A stretch of 64,000 nt of DNA from the NCBI RefSeq assembly GCF_016405985.1, contig NZ_JAEFCF010000003.1, positions 62,001 through 126,000 of the forward strand, given 5' to 3'. Position 1 is the stretch's first letter, and each line of letters opens with the position of its first letter. Below, piece by piece: positions 36,647-46,154 of the stretch. Under the pieces are notes generated by a model, which had not been told where the DNA came from, did not search any database, and was given only the letters and a program-made list of their open reading frames with translations. Origin of the DNA: Paracoccus sp. IB05. GTDB lineage: Bacteria; Pseudomonadota; Alphaproteobacteria; Rhodobacterales; Rhodobacteraceae. The position numbers and the translations under genes were made by a program.

Positions 36647-36775
36647 TGCGGGACCGCGCCCGCTTTCTGCCCCCGAAAGCCTCCCGGGCTGAGACCAAGA
36701 AAGGCCCGGGCAGCCGCGCCCTCCTCGCGGCGCTGCCCCTTGACCCGGGGCTGTCAGGGTGCCAGCAGTCGCCTC

Positions 36776-37225
36776 ATGCGCTGGCTCAATCTCTCGCTCC
36801 TGATCCTGTTTCCCGTCGCCTGGTTTGCGCCCCTGATGCGGGCCGCCCTGCTCCCGCTTTTCGGGATGGATGAGATTTCGGTCATCAGCGGGCTGCAATC
36901 CCTCTGGGGCACCGATCCCGGACTTGCGCTGCTGGTCACCTTCCTCGCCGTCTTCGCGCCCTATCTGAAAACGATTGGCCTTGCCTTGCTGCAATTCGGG
37001 CTGCTGGCACCGTCGGTCCTGCCGGTGCTGCAGTTCCTTGGCAAGCTGGCCATGGCAGATGTTTTCCTGATCGCGCTCTCTATCCTGGTCGCCAAAGGCG
37101 CCGGCTGGGTCACAATAGAAACCGCCTGGGGCCTCTGGCTTTTCACCCTTTGCGTGCTTACCTCGATCCTGATCGCCTGGGATGCCGGGCGCCGTCCCGG
37201 CAAGGAGCGACCTGCAAATGACTGA
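36776..37225 (+). CDS. Paraquat-inducible protein A (PqiA)-like membrane protein
   Basis: A 149-residue protein with four predicted helices and the PqiA landmarks WFAPLMRAALLPLFGMDEISVISGLQSLW and TFLAVFAPYLKTIGLALLQFG ... LGKLAMADVFLIALSI. It is a single short module and lacks the Cys-rich zinc ribbons of E. coli PqiA, as do other short alphaproteobacterial members. ATG 36776 starts directly at the hydrophobic domain; the frame is open from 36605 through the repeat copy, which is not plausible coding. It overlaps the next gene by eight bases. Confidence 0.78.
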   Translation: MRWLNLSLLILFPVAWFAPLMRAALLPLFGMDEISVISGLQSLWGTDPGLALLVTFLAVFAPYLKTIGLALLQFGLLAPSVLPVLQFLGKLAMADVFLIALSILVAKGAGWVTIETAWGLWLFTLCVLTSILIAWDAGRRPGKERPAND

Positions 37226-38219
37226 TAATATTACACTTTCTCTTCTTGATCTTGTCCGGGTGCGCGAGGGGTTTGATGCAGCCAATGCGCTGTCCGAGGC
37301 CCAGAGTATTGCGACGGTTGCCGACCGGCTGGGCTATCATCGCTATTGGGTGGCCGAGCATCACAATATGGAAAGCATTGCCTCGGCCGCGACCGCGGTG
37401 GTGCTGGCCCATGCCGGGCAGCACACAAAGCGGATCCGGATCGGATCGGGCGGCATCATGTTGCCCAATCACTCGCCCTATATCATCGCCGAGCAATTCG
37501 GCACGCTGGCCTCGCTTTTCCCCGGCCGCGTCGATCTGGGCCTTGGCCGCGCGCCGGGAACCGATCAGGCGACCTTGCGCGCCATCCGCACCCCGGTCGG
37601 AGCCGCCGAACGCTTCCCGCAAGAGGTGATGGAGCTGATGCACTGGTTCGCACCTGCCGATGAGCCGGGCTATATCCGCGCCTGGCCCGCCGCCGGAACC
37701 GAGGTGGATTTCTGGATCCTCGGCTCGTCGGAATTCGGTGCCATGCTGGCGGCAAAACTGGGCCTGCCTTATGGCTTCGCCTCGCATTTCGCGCCCGATT
37801 ACCTTGATGAGGCGCTGCATATCTACCGCTCGCGTTTCAAACCCTCGGCGCAACGGAACACGCCCTGGGCCATGGTCGGCGTCAATGTGATCTGCGCCGA
37901 GACCTCCGCCGAAGCCCGCCGCCTCTTCACCACCGCTCAGATGAGCTTTACCGGCATCTTCCGCGGCGCACGCGGCCTCTCCCAGCCGCCGATCGACGAT
38001 ATTTCAACCTATTGGAACATCCGCGAAGAAAGCCAGGTCTCCCGCATGCTTGGCTGCGCTGTCGTCGGCACTCCGGATGAGGTCAAAGCCGGGCTGAAGG
38101 CCTTGCAACTGCGGACACTGGCCGATGAATTCATCATCGTCTCCGATATCTGGGACCCTGCGGCCCGCCGGCGCTCGCTGGAACTGACCGCTCAGGCCTG
38201 GGGGCTGTCTGCGGCCTGA
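37218..38219 (+). CDS. LLM-class flavin-dependent oxidoreductase (luciferase-like)
   Basis: A 333-residue TIM-barrel monooxygenase of the MsnO8 type: LSLLDLVRVREGFDAANALSEAQSIATVADRLGYHRYWVAEHHNM at the start, IRIGSGGIMLPNHSPYIIAEQFGTLASLFPGRVDLGLGRAPGTDQATLRAIR in the middle, and GTPDEVKAGLKALQLRTLADEFIIVSDIWD near the end. It would use FMNH2 and oxygen; the substrate is unknown. ATG 37218 follows AAGGAGCG and overlaps the PqiA-like gene, so the two are co-translated. Confidence 0.88.
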   Translation: MTDNITLSLLDLVRVREGFDAANALSEAQSIATVADRLGYHRYWVAEHHNMESIASAATAVVLAHAGQHTKRIRIGSGGIMLPNHSPYIIAEQFGTLASLFPGRVDLGLGRAPGTDQATLRAIRTPVGAAERFPQEVMELMHWFAPADEPGYIRAWPAAGTEVDFWILGSSEFGAMLAAKLGLPYGFASHFAPDYLDEALHIYRSRFKPSAQRNTPWAMVGVNVICAETSAEARRLFTTAQMSFTGIFRGARGLSQPPIDDISTYWNIREESQVSRMLGCAVVGTPDEVKAGLKALQLRTLADEFIIVSDIWDPAARRRSLELTAQAWGLSAA

Positions 38220-38254
38220 CCGGTCAGCCGGTCTCCTCTGGCACCCCGGCGGAA

Positions 38255-38329
38255 GCCTCCGGCGGGGATATTTAAAAGACAGAAAATGAGCCTCTCTTCT
38301 GCTCTCATTTTCTGTCCCTCAAATATCCC
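38255..38329 (+). repeat. Intergenic repeat, inverted pair between LLM oxidoreductase and radA
   Basis: Left arm GCCTCCGGCGGGGATATTTA + AAAGACAGAAAATGAG (38255-38290). Right arm 38304-38329 reads CTCATTTTCTGTCCCTCAAA + TATCCC, the complement with about three mismatches. The loop is CCTCTCTTCTGCT. It follows the LLM gene and may act as its transcript end. Confidence 0.85.
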
Positions 38330-38415
38330 GGGGGTGAGGCCCTGAAAGGGCCGAGGGGGCTGGCCCCCTCTTGCCCCCTCTTGCCCCCGCCTGCCCCGCC
38401 ATGCGAGGTCAGAGC

Positions 38416-39774
38416 ATGAGCAAATCCGCCCCCTCTTTCACCTGCACCGCCTGCGGCGCGAGTTCGCGCAAATGGGCCGGACGCTGCGATGCCTGTGGCG
38501 CCTGGAATTCGATCATCGAGGAGGCGCCGCTCTCCTCGGGTCCGAAACCGCTGGGCCCCAGGGGCAAGCAGGTCGCGCTGACGGATCTTGCGACAGAAGA
38601 AGCGCCGCCGCCCCGCGCCACCTCGGGCATATCCGAGCTGGATCTCGTGCTGGGGGGGGGCCTCGTGCCGGCCTCGGCCATTCTGGTCGGCGGCGATCCG
38701 GGGATCGGGAAATCGACCCTTCTGTTGCAGGCCGCCGCCAGTTTCGCAAAGACCGGGCTGAAATGCATTTATATCTCCGGCGAGGAGGCGGCAGCCCAGG
38801 TCCGGATGCGGGCACAGCGCCTTGGCCTCACCGATGCGCCGGTCATGCTCGGCACCGAGACCAGCCTGAGGGATATCCTCACCACGCTGGATGCCGAGCG
38901 CCCGGGCCTTGCCATCATCGATTCGATCCAGACCATGTGGCTCGACACGGTCGCGGCGGCGCCAGGCTCGGTCTCTCAGGTCCGTGCCGCCGCGCATGAG
39001 CTGGTGAACTTCGCCAAACGGTGCGGCGTCGCCATCATCATCGTGGGCCATGTCACCAAAGAGGGCCAGATCGCCGGCCCGCGTGTGGTCGAGCATATGG
39101 TCGATACCGTGCTGTATTTCGAAGGCGAGCGTGGCCATCAGTTCCGTATCTTACGCGCCGTCAAGAACCGCTTTGGCGCCTCGGACGAGATCGGCGTTTT
39201 CGAGATGACCGGCCGGGGGCTTTCCGAGGTCACCAACCCTTCGGCGCTGTTTCTCGCGAACCGCGATGCGCCCGCCCCCGGTTCCGCCGTCTTCGCCGGG
39301 ATCGAGGGCACAAGGCCGGTCCTGACCGAAATCCAGGCCCTTGTCGCGCCCTCGCCTCTGGGCACGCCGCGGCGCACGGTGGTCGGGCTTGATTCGGGCA
39401 GGCTCTCGACCATTCTCGCCGTGCTGGAGGCGCGGGTCGGCATCCCTTTCACCGGGCTTGATGTTTTCCTCAATGTCGCGGGCGGCATGCGCGTGACCGA
39501 GCCCGCCGCCGATCTGGCCGTTGCCGCCGCGCTTTTGTCGGCGCGCGAAGATGTGGCGATCCCGCGTGACATGGTGCTTTTCGGGGAAATCTCGCTTTCG
39601 GGCGCGTTGCGTCCGGTGTCCCAGACCGAAAACAGGTTGAAAGAAGCGGCGAAACTTGGTTTCACACAGGCGGCACTGCCCAAGGGATCGAAACCCGGCG
39701 CGCAGGGTGGGTTGAAACTGCGCGAAATGGCCGATCTCACGGCCTTTACGGGCGAGATGTTCGGGGCGGGCTGA
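38416..39774 (+). CDS. radA: DNA repair protein RadA
   Basis: A 452-residue RecA-like branch-migration protein. It has an N-terminal C4 zinc finger (CTACGASSRKWAGRCDACGAW, residues 9-29), Walker A VGGDPGIGKSTLLLQ, Walker B LAIIDSIQTMW, the RadA-specific VKNRFGASDEIGVFEM motif, and a C-terminal Lon-like domain (LNVAGGMRVTEPAADLAVAAALLSA, LFGEISLSGALRPV, LPKG). ATG 38416 follows AGGTCAGAG. It leads the radA-cvpA cluster with purF nearby. Confidence 0.95.
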   Translation: MSKSAPSFTCTACGASSRKWAGRCDACGAWNSIIEEAPLSSGPKPLGPRGKQVALTDLATEEAPPPRATSGISELDLVLGGGLVPASAILVGGDPGIGKSTLLLQAAASFAKTGLKCIYISGEEAAAQVRMRAQRLGLTDAPVMLGTETSLRDILTTLDAERPGLAIIDSIQTMWLDTVAAAPGSVSQVRAAAHELVNFAKRCGVAIIIVGHVTKEGQIAGPRVVEHMVDTVLYFEGERGHQFRILRAVKNRFGASDEIGVFEMTGRGLSEVTNPSALFLANRDAPAPGSAVFAGIEGTRPVLTEIQALVAPSPLGTPRRTVVGLDSGRLSTILAVLEARVGIPFTGLDVFLNVAGGMRVTEPAADLAVAAALLSAREDVAIPRDMVLFGEISLSGALRPVSQTENRLKEAAKLGFTQAALPKGSKPGAQGGLKLREMADLTAFTGEMFGAG

Positions 39775-39799
39775 GGCGCGTCCGGCAGGAGAGAGCGGA

Positions 39800-40447
39800 A
39801 TGGACAATTTCACCTGGGTCGATGGCGGCGCGGCCCTGATCATCCTGCTCTCGGCGGTTCTCGCCTATTCGCGCGGCCTTGTCCGCGAAGGCATGGCGAT
39901 TGTCGGCTGGATCGGCGCGGCCATCGTGGCCTTCATCTTCGCTCCCTCGGCCATGCCCATCGTGCGCGAGATCCCGATGGTCGGCCAGTTCCTCGCCGAC
40001 AGCTGCGAGCTTTCGGTCGTCGCCTCCTTTGCAGCGGTCTTTGCCATCGGGCTGATCGTGGCGGCTTTGTTCACGCCCCTGTTCTCGTCGATTGTGCAGC
40101 GCTCGGCGCTTGGCGGCATCGACCAGGCGCTTGGCTTCGTCTTCGGCGTGGCGCGCGGCGTGCTGCTGATCGCAGTCGCCTTCATCGTCTATGACCGCGC
40201 TTTGGCGAATCACTCGGTCGCGGCGATCGACAATTCCCGCACGGCGAAGGTCTTCGCGAATTTCCAGGCCTCGATCGACAATGCGATCCCCACCGATGCG
40301 CCTGGCTGGATCGTGGCACGCTATAATGACCTGACCAATGTCTGTTCGGCCGAAACCGCCCAGCCAGTGAGCCCGCCGCCCGCAAATGGCGAAACCGCGC
40401 CCGCACAAGACCCGGCAGCGGCGCCCATTCCCGCTCCGGCGCCCTGA
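39800..40447 (+). CDS. cvpA: CvpA-family membrane protein
   Basis: A 215-residue protein with four helices of the colicin V production protein family: DGGAALIILLSAVLAYSRGLVREGMAIVGWIGAAIVAFIFAP, IVQRSALGGIDQALGFVFGVARGVLLIAVAFIVYDR. A Pro/Ala-rich tail follows (about 190-215). CvpA affects envelope maintenance and biofilm in other bacteria. It lies between radA and purF, a common arrangement. GGAGAGA precedes ATG 39800. Confidence 0.9.
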   Translation: MDNFTWVDGGAALIILLSAVLAYSRGLVREGMAIVGWIGAAIVAFIFAPSAMPIVREIPMVGQFLADSCELSVVASFAAVFAIGLIVAALFTPLFSSIVQRSALGGIDQALGFVFGVARGVLLIAVAFIVYDRALANHSVAAIDNSRTAKVFANFQASIDNAIPTDAPGWIVARYNDLTNVCSAETAQPVSPPPANGETAPAQDPAAAPIPAPAP

Positions 40448-40568
40448 TCCGCGCCGGCTGTGCATTTGCGCAGCGCCCGACCTGCAACATATGCATGACA
40501 ACGGGGGGTGACTCTGGCACTCTCAGCGACTACATCAGCCGCGAAGAAGCAGCCGGATCGGAGGCCAC

Positions 40569-42044
40569 ATGCGCCGTTTTCCCGCCCACCCGTTTGAACC
40601 CCTGAATGACGGGGACAAGCTGAAGGAAGAATGCGGGATTTTCGGGGTGATCGGCCTCGCCGATGCCGCGAATTTCGTGGCGCTCGGGCTGCATGCCCTG
40701 CAGCACCGCGGCCAGGAGGCCGGTGGCATCGTCACCTATGAGGCCGAAACCGGATTCCATTCCGAGCGCCGTTTCGGCTATGTGCGCGACAAATTCACCT
40801 CTTCCGCCGTGATGAAGCTGCTGCCCGGCGATCTGGGCATCGGCCATGTGCGCTATTCCACCGCCGGATCGAAAGGCACCGCCCAGATCCGCGATGTGCA
40901 GCCCTTCTTCGGCGAATTTGCCATTGGTGGCTGCGCCATTGCCCATAACGGCAACCTGACCAATGCGGCGCGGCTGCGAAAAGACCTGATCGCGCGCGGC
41001 GCCATCTTCCAGTCTTCCTCTGATTCGGAATGCATCATCCATCTGATGGCGCGCTCCCTGCAGAAAACCCAGGCCGAACGTCTGAAAGACGCGCTGCGTC
41101 TGGTCGAAGGCGCCTTTTCCGTCATCGCCATGACCCGCACGAAACTGATGGGCGTGCGCGACGCGCTTGGCGTCCGCCCGCTGGTCCTTGGCCGTCTGGG
41201 CGAAGGCTATGTGCTGGCGTCAGAGACCTGCGCGCTCGACATTATCGGCGCTGAGTTCATCCGCGAGATCGAGCCGGGTGAAATGGTCGTGATCGAGAAC
41301 GGCAAGATCGAAAGCTCGCGCCCCTTCCCGCATGCCAAGGGCCGCTCCTGCATCTTTGAACAGGTCTATTTCTCGCGCCCCGACTCGATCGTCGGCGGCC
41401 GCTCGGTCTATGAGACCCGCCGCCAGATCGGTGTTGAACTCGCGCTGGAATCTCCGGTCGATGCCGATCTCGTCTGCCCGGTCCCGGATTCTGGCACCCC
41501 CGCCGCCATCGGCTTCGCGGCGCAATCGGGCATTCCCTTCGGCCTCGGCATCACCCGCAACCAGTATATGGGCCGCACTTTCATCGAGCCGACCGAGCAG
41601 ATCCGCAATATGGGCGTGCGCCTCAAGCTCAATGTAAACCGCGCCCTGATCCGCGGCAAACGCGTGATCCTCGTCGACGATTCGGTCGTGCGCGGCACCA
41701 CGTCGCGCAAGATCAAAGACATGATCATCGATGCAGGCGCGGCCGAAGTTCACTTCCGCATCGCGTCCCCCCCCACCGCCTGGCCCTGTTTCTACGGCGT
41801 AGACACGCCCGAGCGCTCGAAGCTTCTCGCCGCCACCATGACCGAAGATGAGATGCGCGACTGGATCGGCGTCGACAGTCTGAAATTCATCTCGCTGGAC
41901 GGGCTCTACCGCGCGGCAGGCGAGGCGAAGGGCCGCGACAACCGCAGCCCGCAATATTGCGACGCCTGCTTCTCCGGCGAATATCCCGTCATCCCCGCCG
42001 ACAAGCTGGATGAAGGGTTCGAGATGAAAACCGCCGCCGAATAA
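40569..42044 (+). CDS. purF: Amidophosphoribosyltransferase
   Basis: A 491-residue enzyme for the first committed step of purine synthesis. A propeptide of about 21 residues precedes the catalytic Cys22 (EECGIFGVIG). The glutaminase domain has ALQHRGQEAGGIV and GIGHVRYSTAG. The PRTase domain has the PRPP loop VILVDDSVVRGTTS and PVPDSGTPAAIGFA. Cysteine-rich residues near the end (CDACFSGEYP) match the Fe-S type seen in alphaproteobacteria and Bacillus. It probably shares transcription with the SDR at 42187 or ends at the repeat at 42102. Confidence 0.95.
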   Translation: MRRFPAHPFEPLNDGDKLKEECGIFGVIGLADAANFVALGLHALQHRGQEAGGIVTYEAETGFHSERRFGYVRDKFTSSAVMKLLPGDLGIGHVRYSTAGSKGTAQIRDVQPFFGEFAIGGCAIAHNGNLTNAARLRKDLIARGAIFQSSSDSECIIHLMARSLQKTQAERLKDALRLVEGAFSVIAMTRTKLMGVRDALGVRPLVLGRLGEGYVLASETCALDIIGAEFIREIEPGEMVVIENGKIESSRPFPHAKGRSCIFEQVYFSRPDSIVGGRSVYETRRQIGVELALESPVDADLVCPVPDSGTPAAIGFAAQSGIPFGLGITRNQYMGRTFIEPTEQIRNMGVRLKLNVNRALIRGKRVILVDDSVVRGTTSRKIKDMIIDAGAAEVHFRIASPPTAWPCFYGVDTPERSKLLAATMTEDEMRDWIGVDSLKFISLDGLYRAAGEAKGRDNRSPQYCDACFSGEYPVIPADKLDEGFEMKTAAE

Positions 42045-42101
42045 ACGCGCGCCCCAGAGGCGCCCCACAGGCGCCCCGTTTCGGGCCGTGCGCTGGCCTC
42101 T

Positions 42102-42133
42102 TTCATTTTCTGTCCATAAATATCCTCTGGGGG
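42102..42133 (-). repeat. Intergenic repeat copy, reverse orientation
   Basis: TCATTTTCTGTCCATAAATA then TCCTCTGGGGG on the plus strand, the reverse complement of the dispersed element, between purF and the SDR gene. Confidence 0.75.
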
Positions 42134-42186
42134 TCCGGGGGGCGAAGCGCCCCCGGCTTACCGCCATCAGCCATCGGAGCCAGCTC

Positions 42187-42846
42187 ATGTCCAGAACAGC
42201 CCTTGTGACAGGTGCCTCCCGCGGTCTTGGTGCCGGCCTCGCCGAACAGCTGGCGCTGCGCGGCTGGCATGTCGTCGCGGTCGCGCGCACCACCGGCGGG
42301 CTGGAAGATCTCGATGACCGGGTCAAGGCCCAGGGCCTGCCCGGCGCAGGCAGCCTGACGCTGGCGCCGATGGATGTCACCAATGAAGACGCGATGCGCC
42401 ATCTGACCGACTCGATCGCCGCCCGCTGGGGCAGTCTCGGCTTCTGGGCCCATACCGCGATCCATGCGACCGCCCTTGCCCCGGCCTCCTCGGTCGATCT
42501 GAAAGACCTCGATAAATCCATCGCCACCAATCTGCGCGCGACCTCGCAGCTGATCACCCTGGTCGAGCCGCTGTTGCGCGCGGGCAAGGGCACTGCCCTG
42601 ATCCCCGATGACCCCTTCCCCGGCACGGCCAATTCCGCCGCTTACGGCGCCACCAAAGCCGCACAGCTGGCGCTCGCCCGCGCCTGGGCGGCCGAGACAC
42701 AGCGCATCGGCCCGAAAGTGGTGATCGCCGCCCCTGCCCCGATGCCGACCGCTTTGCGCGCCCGCTTCCATCCCGGCGAAGACCGCGCACCCCTTGCCGA
42801 CCCGAAGGCCGAGGCCGCGCGCCTCCTCGATCTCGCGCTCAGCTGA
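42187..42846 (+). CDS. Short-chain dehydrogenase/reductase family protein
   Basis: A 219-residue SDR. The nucleotide-binding motif is ALVTGASRGLGAGLAEQLALRG (4-25), with NLRATSQ and an AAYGATKAAQLALARAWA segment holding the Tyr-Lys pair. The usual catalytic Ser region is altered (TALIPDDPFPGTANSAAYG), so activity may be weak or different. ATG 42187 has AGCCAGCTC upstream. It runs tail to tail with the MocR gene, overlapping its end by eight bases. Confidence 0.82.
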   Translation: MSRTALVTGASRGLGAGLAEQLALRGWHVVAVARTTGGLEDLDDRVKAQGLPGAGSLTLAPMDVTNEDAMRHLTDSIAARWGSLGFWAHTAIHATALAPASSVDLKDLDKSIATNLRATSQLITLVEPLLRAGKGTALIPDDPFPGTANSAAYGATKAAQLALARAWAAETQRIGPKVVIAAPAPMPTALRARFHPGEDRAPLADPKAEAARLLDLALS

Positions 42847-44329
42847 CCGAAGCCATAGCCCGTGCGATCTTCTGGATCCCCTCGGGGATCCGCGCCGGCT
42901 GGATCGAGGAATAAGCCAGCCGGTAGTAATTCCGCGCCACACGTTCCGGGTCGAAAAAGCTCTGCCCCGGCTCGATCAGCACGCCCTCCTTGCGCAGATC
43001 CTGCGCCACCCGGGCGGTATCTACTCCCGCGCCCGCGCGCATCCAGAACGAAGATCCGCCATAGCCGCCCTGGCCCGCAATGGTCAGCCCCTCGGCCTGG
43101 ATCGCCTCTTCCATCCCCTGGCGGCGGCGGCGGAACGCAGAGCGCATCCGGTTGATCAGCGCATCATAATGGCCCTCGGCCAGGAAATAGGCGACGGTGC
43201 GCTGAATGTGACCCGGCGGATGTTTCAGCGCCATCGACCGCAAAGCCCGCGCCTCGGCGATAAACCCCGGCGGTGCCACCAGATATCCCAGCCGCATCCC
43301 CGGAAAAATCGACTTGGAAAACGAGCCCGCATAGATCACCCGCCCCGCCTTGTCCAAAGACTTCAGCGCCGGTGAAACCGGCTTCAGAAAGCTCATCTCG
43401 AATTCGTAATCATCTTCGATGATGATGAAATCCTCGCGGCTCGCAGCCTCCAGCAGCTTCAGCCGCCGCTCCAGCGCCATGGTCGCATTGGTCGGCGCCT
43501 GGTGCGAGGGCGTGACATAGACCACATCGCCGCGCCGCACCTGACCACCGGGCGAAAAGCCCGCCAAAGGCAGCCCGCCCTCATCGACATCAAGCGAGAC
43601 CACCTCGGCGCCCGAGACCTCCAGCACCCGACGGATCCCCTGATAACACGGGTTCTCGATCACGGCGCGATGGCCCCGCGCGGGCTCGCCCAGCAAGATC
43701 TCGGTCGCGATCCAGAGCGCGTTCTGCGCCCCCATTGTCAGCAGCACCTCATCCGGCCCCGCTGCGATGCCGCGCCGTGGCAGGATCACCCGCAGGACCT
43801 GTTCGATCAGCGCAGGATCGTCACGCTCATAGAAATCCGAGGTGAGGGTCGAAAAATCCCGCCGCCCCAAAGCCCGCAACGCGCAGGCCCGCCAGTTCTG
43901 ATGGTCAAACAGCGTGGGATCGGTCTGGCCATAGATAAAGGGCCAGGGATAGCGCTCCCAGTCATCCGGGCGCTCGACACCCTGCATCGCGCGGGTAAAG
44001 CGCCCGCCCGAAAACGCATGATAATCAACCTCTTCGGCAGGGCGGGCGGGGCTTGGAAAATCCGGCGCGCGGGGGGCATTGTCCGAAACATAATAGCCCG
44101 AGCGCCCGCGGGAGGTGAGGTAATCGGAGGACACCAGATCGCCATAGGCCAGGGTGACGGTGATACGCGAGATCCCCAGATGTGCCGCAAGCCCGCGCGA
44201 GGAGGGCATCTTCTGCCCCGGCCGGAAGCGCCCCGAAAGGATTCCCTCGGTCACCATGGCCCGGATCCGGCTTTGCAGCGTCCCCGCCGCGCCGGAAGCC
44301 AGAAAGAATGCCTCAACCGGAATCGCCAT
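42839..44329 (-). CDS. MocR-type regulator (GntR HTH fused to an aminotransferase domain)
   Basis: A 496-residue protein. Residues 15-85 are a GntR winged helix (SRIRAMVTEGILSGRFRPGQKMPSSRGLAAHLGISRITVTLAYGDL). Residues 120-490 are a fold-type I aminotransferase domain with the PLP lysine in VIYAGSFSKSIFPGMRLGYLV, plus TMGAQNALWI and EDDYEFE. MocR proteins such as PdxR and GabR sense PLP or amino compounds. No metabolic gene is divergent from it, since empty DNA follows, so its target is not evident. Confidence 0.92.
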   Translation of the reverse strand: MAIPVEAFFLASGAAGTLQSRIRAMVTEGILSGRFRPGQKMPSSRGLAAHLGISRITVTLAYGDLVSSDYLTSRGRSGYYVSDNAPRAPDFPSPARPAEEVDYHAFSGGRFTRAMQGVERPDDWERYPWPFIYGQTDPTLFDHQNWRACALRALGRRDFSTLTSDFYERDDPALIEQVLRVILPRRGIAAGPDEVLLTMGAQNALWIATEILLGEPARGHRAVIENPCYQGIRRVLEVSGAEVVSLDVDEGGLPLAGFSPGGQVRRGDVVYVTPSHQAPTNATMALERRLKLLEAASREDFIIIEDDYEFEMSFLKPVSPALKSLDKAGRVIYAGSFSKSIFPGMRLGYLVAPPGFIAEARALRSMALKHPPGHIQRTVAYFLAEGHYDALINRMRSAFRRRRQGMEEAIQAEGLTIAGQGGYGGSSFWMRAGAGVDTARVAQDLRKEGVLIEPGQSFFDPERVARNYYRLAYSSIQPARIPEGIQKIARAMASVS

Positions 44330-46154
44330 CTGACACCCCTGCGACTGGACCGAAACCCACGACAGGACTGGCCATATACGACACGGGTTACAATGAAAAG
44401 TGGCTTGCCCCGGACCCGGGTTACGAGGGGGCGCGGCCCCCGTCCGCCGTCCCGGCGGCCTCCCTTGGAATATTTAAGGACAGATGAAAGACGCTGGTGA
44501 TCTGATCTGGTGCTAATCTGTGCTGGCAAAGAGGCCAGAGGATCGCCTGGACCTTATTGAAATCACTTCCCCTGATCTGCGAATTCAACTGTTGCGCCAG
44601 GGCCCTCCGCCTCGGGTGATGCATGGGGAGGATGGCCCGCGGCATTTGCCAATCAGGCCTTGATCGGACGCCGCTCAGCATTCCTCACGCAGCCGGAAGC
44701 CATGCCTTTCCAGGGCCGCACCGCCGCTCCGTCACTGCGCTTCGGCCAGAGCAAACAGATGAACTCCACCGCGGGGGTGGCTGCCGCAGTGGTCCCGGTG
44801 CAATGGCTGCGCTTCGGTCTTTGCCTCCGCGATGCGCCCCCCAAGGCCGCCGGCGCGTTCTCATTTGCCGCCAATGTCGTCTTCACCGGCATCCGTCAGT
44901 CCCTCGCGCGTGAGATGGCCCAGAGGTCTGTCGCAATCGCAGCGATGGCGCGCGCCCGCCCGGCGCAACAACGGGCGCGGTCCTTCCCCGATACACACAT
45001 CGGCGGCGTTTCGGCCGACATCGGCAGATCGAAGGCCGGGATCGGTCCTGGCATTTCAGTTCTGCTCCGGAACGGCATTGCGCAAAAACTGCGCGGCGAT
45101 GTTGCAGAGGCCGATCTCGCCGCCGCCGAAGCCCAGGTCGATCGGCTGCGCCGCCGCGCCCAAGGCGAGACCATCGCCGGTTTTGAGGCTTTCAGGCCGC
45201 ACTGCCGCAGTGCGCCTTGCATTGGCGACCGGTCAGATTGCGGCCAGGCTTTAGCGCAGCGAGGCCAAGCCGCGCCTTCCGCTGATCTGCAAAATGGCAG
45301 GTGTCGCGCGCGCAGCTCTCCGGCATCGGTCCGGACCGCGCGCTGGCTTTGGACCGGTGATGCATCAAAGCTCAGCCGCGCTGCATATCGCCCGGGATCA
45401 GGGCGGGACACGGCAACATGCGCATGGTCCTGACATTCTGCCTCAACCAGCCAAAGGGGTTCATGTTGCCTCCCCGCCGGACAGGATCCGAAAATGCGGC
45501 AGACGGCCCTGAAGACCCCGGCCTCCCTCTGGTCCTGCAAGCTGTCCGATCAGATGCAGGGGCCGGGCCTTCGGACATGAACCGAAAGGGGAACAGGCCA
45601 CTGGCCGCCCAGGGGTCGGGAAAACGCGTTCAGCACTCTCCGGATGGACCACAAAAGCCCGCTGATCCGGGTCACATGCGGCGGATCCGGGACCGATACT
45701 CTTGCCGGGGGCCAGGTCACAGCCCAATGTCCTGCATGCCTTTCTGCCCGCCGAAAGCTCGCCCTGATGCAGGCTCAGGATACAGAGCGCGCTGTTGCAG
45801 CGACGCGCCGGTGCCAATTCGCGGGCAACGTTGTGCCGGCCCCCGGCAATTGCGCGTGCGGCCGGCCAGCAGATCTTCGACGCGCCCCGGAACTGACGGC
45901 GCCGTATGCGATCTGCTCTGCGACAAAGATCCCACATCGCCCGGCCAGAGCGACCGGTCTGGTAAGCCCATTCATCATCCAGGACGCGCCGCCTTTGTCT
46001 GAAAGACCCATGCATTTGTGGTCCGGGATGCCGGGCTTCCCAGATCCGCGCTGACGCCCGGACCTGAAATCTCTGCCCCAAAGCCCCGAAGCCGCAGCCG
46101 CAAGACAATGCCACCCGGGTCCGGATGGCATTGTCGCCGGATCAACAGCTCAGA
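44330..46154. other. 1.8-kb region with no supportable gene
   Basis: Between the MocR start and the end of the sugar-binding-protein gene no frame has a credible start, ribosome site and recognisable product together. The longest frames (plus 44660-45433; minus 44896-45540 and 45461-46114) are rich in Arg/Ser/Ala/Pro, as expected of shadow frames, and overlap one another. Fragments such as WMMNGLTRPVALAGRCGIFVAEQIA on the minus strand (about 45900-46020) look protein-like, so this may be a decayed gene, but I could not assign it. The MocR promoter should lie in 44330-44420. Confidence 0.5.
44458..44488 (+). repeat. Divergent copy of the intergenic repeat
   Basis: GCCTCCCTTGGAATATTTAA then GGACAGATGAA, upstream of the MocR gene. 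It matches the family core with several changes. Confidence 0.6.

Noticed and set aside
32521-38329. CRISPR-like array from the repeated GATATTTA element
   Set aside because: Copies are kilobases apart or in inverted pairs, with no regular spacers and no cas genes.
44653-45540. Minus-strand frames as a possible integrase or transposase
   Set aside because: No catalytic DDE/tyrosine motif, no terminal inverted repeats and no target duplication could be seen; left as unassigned DNA.
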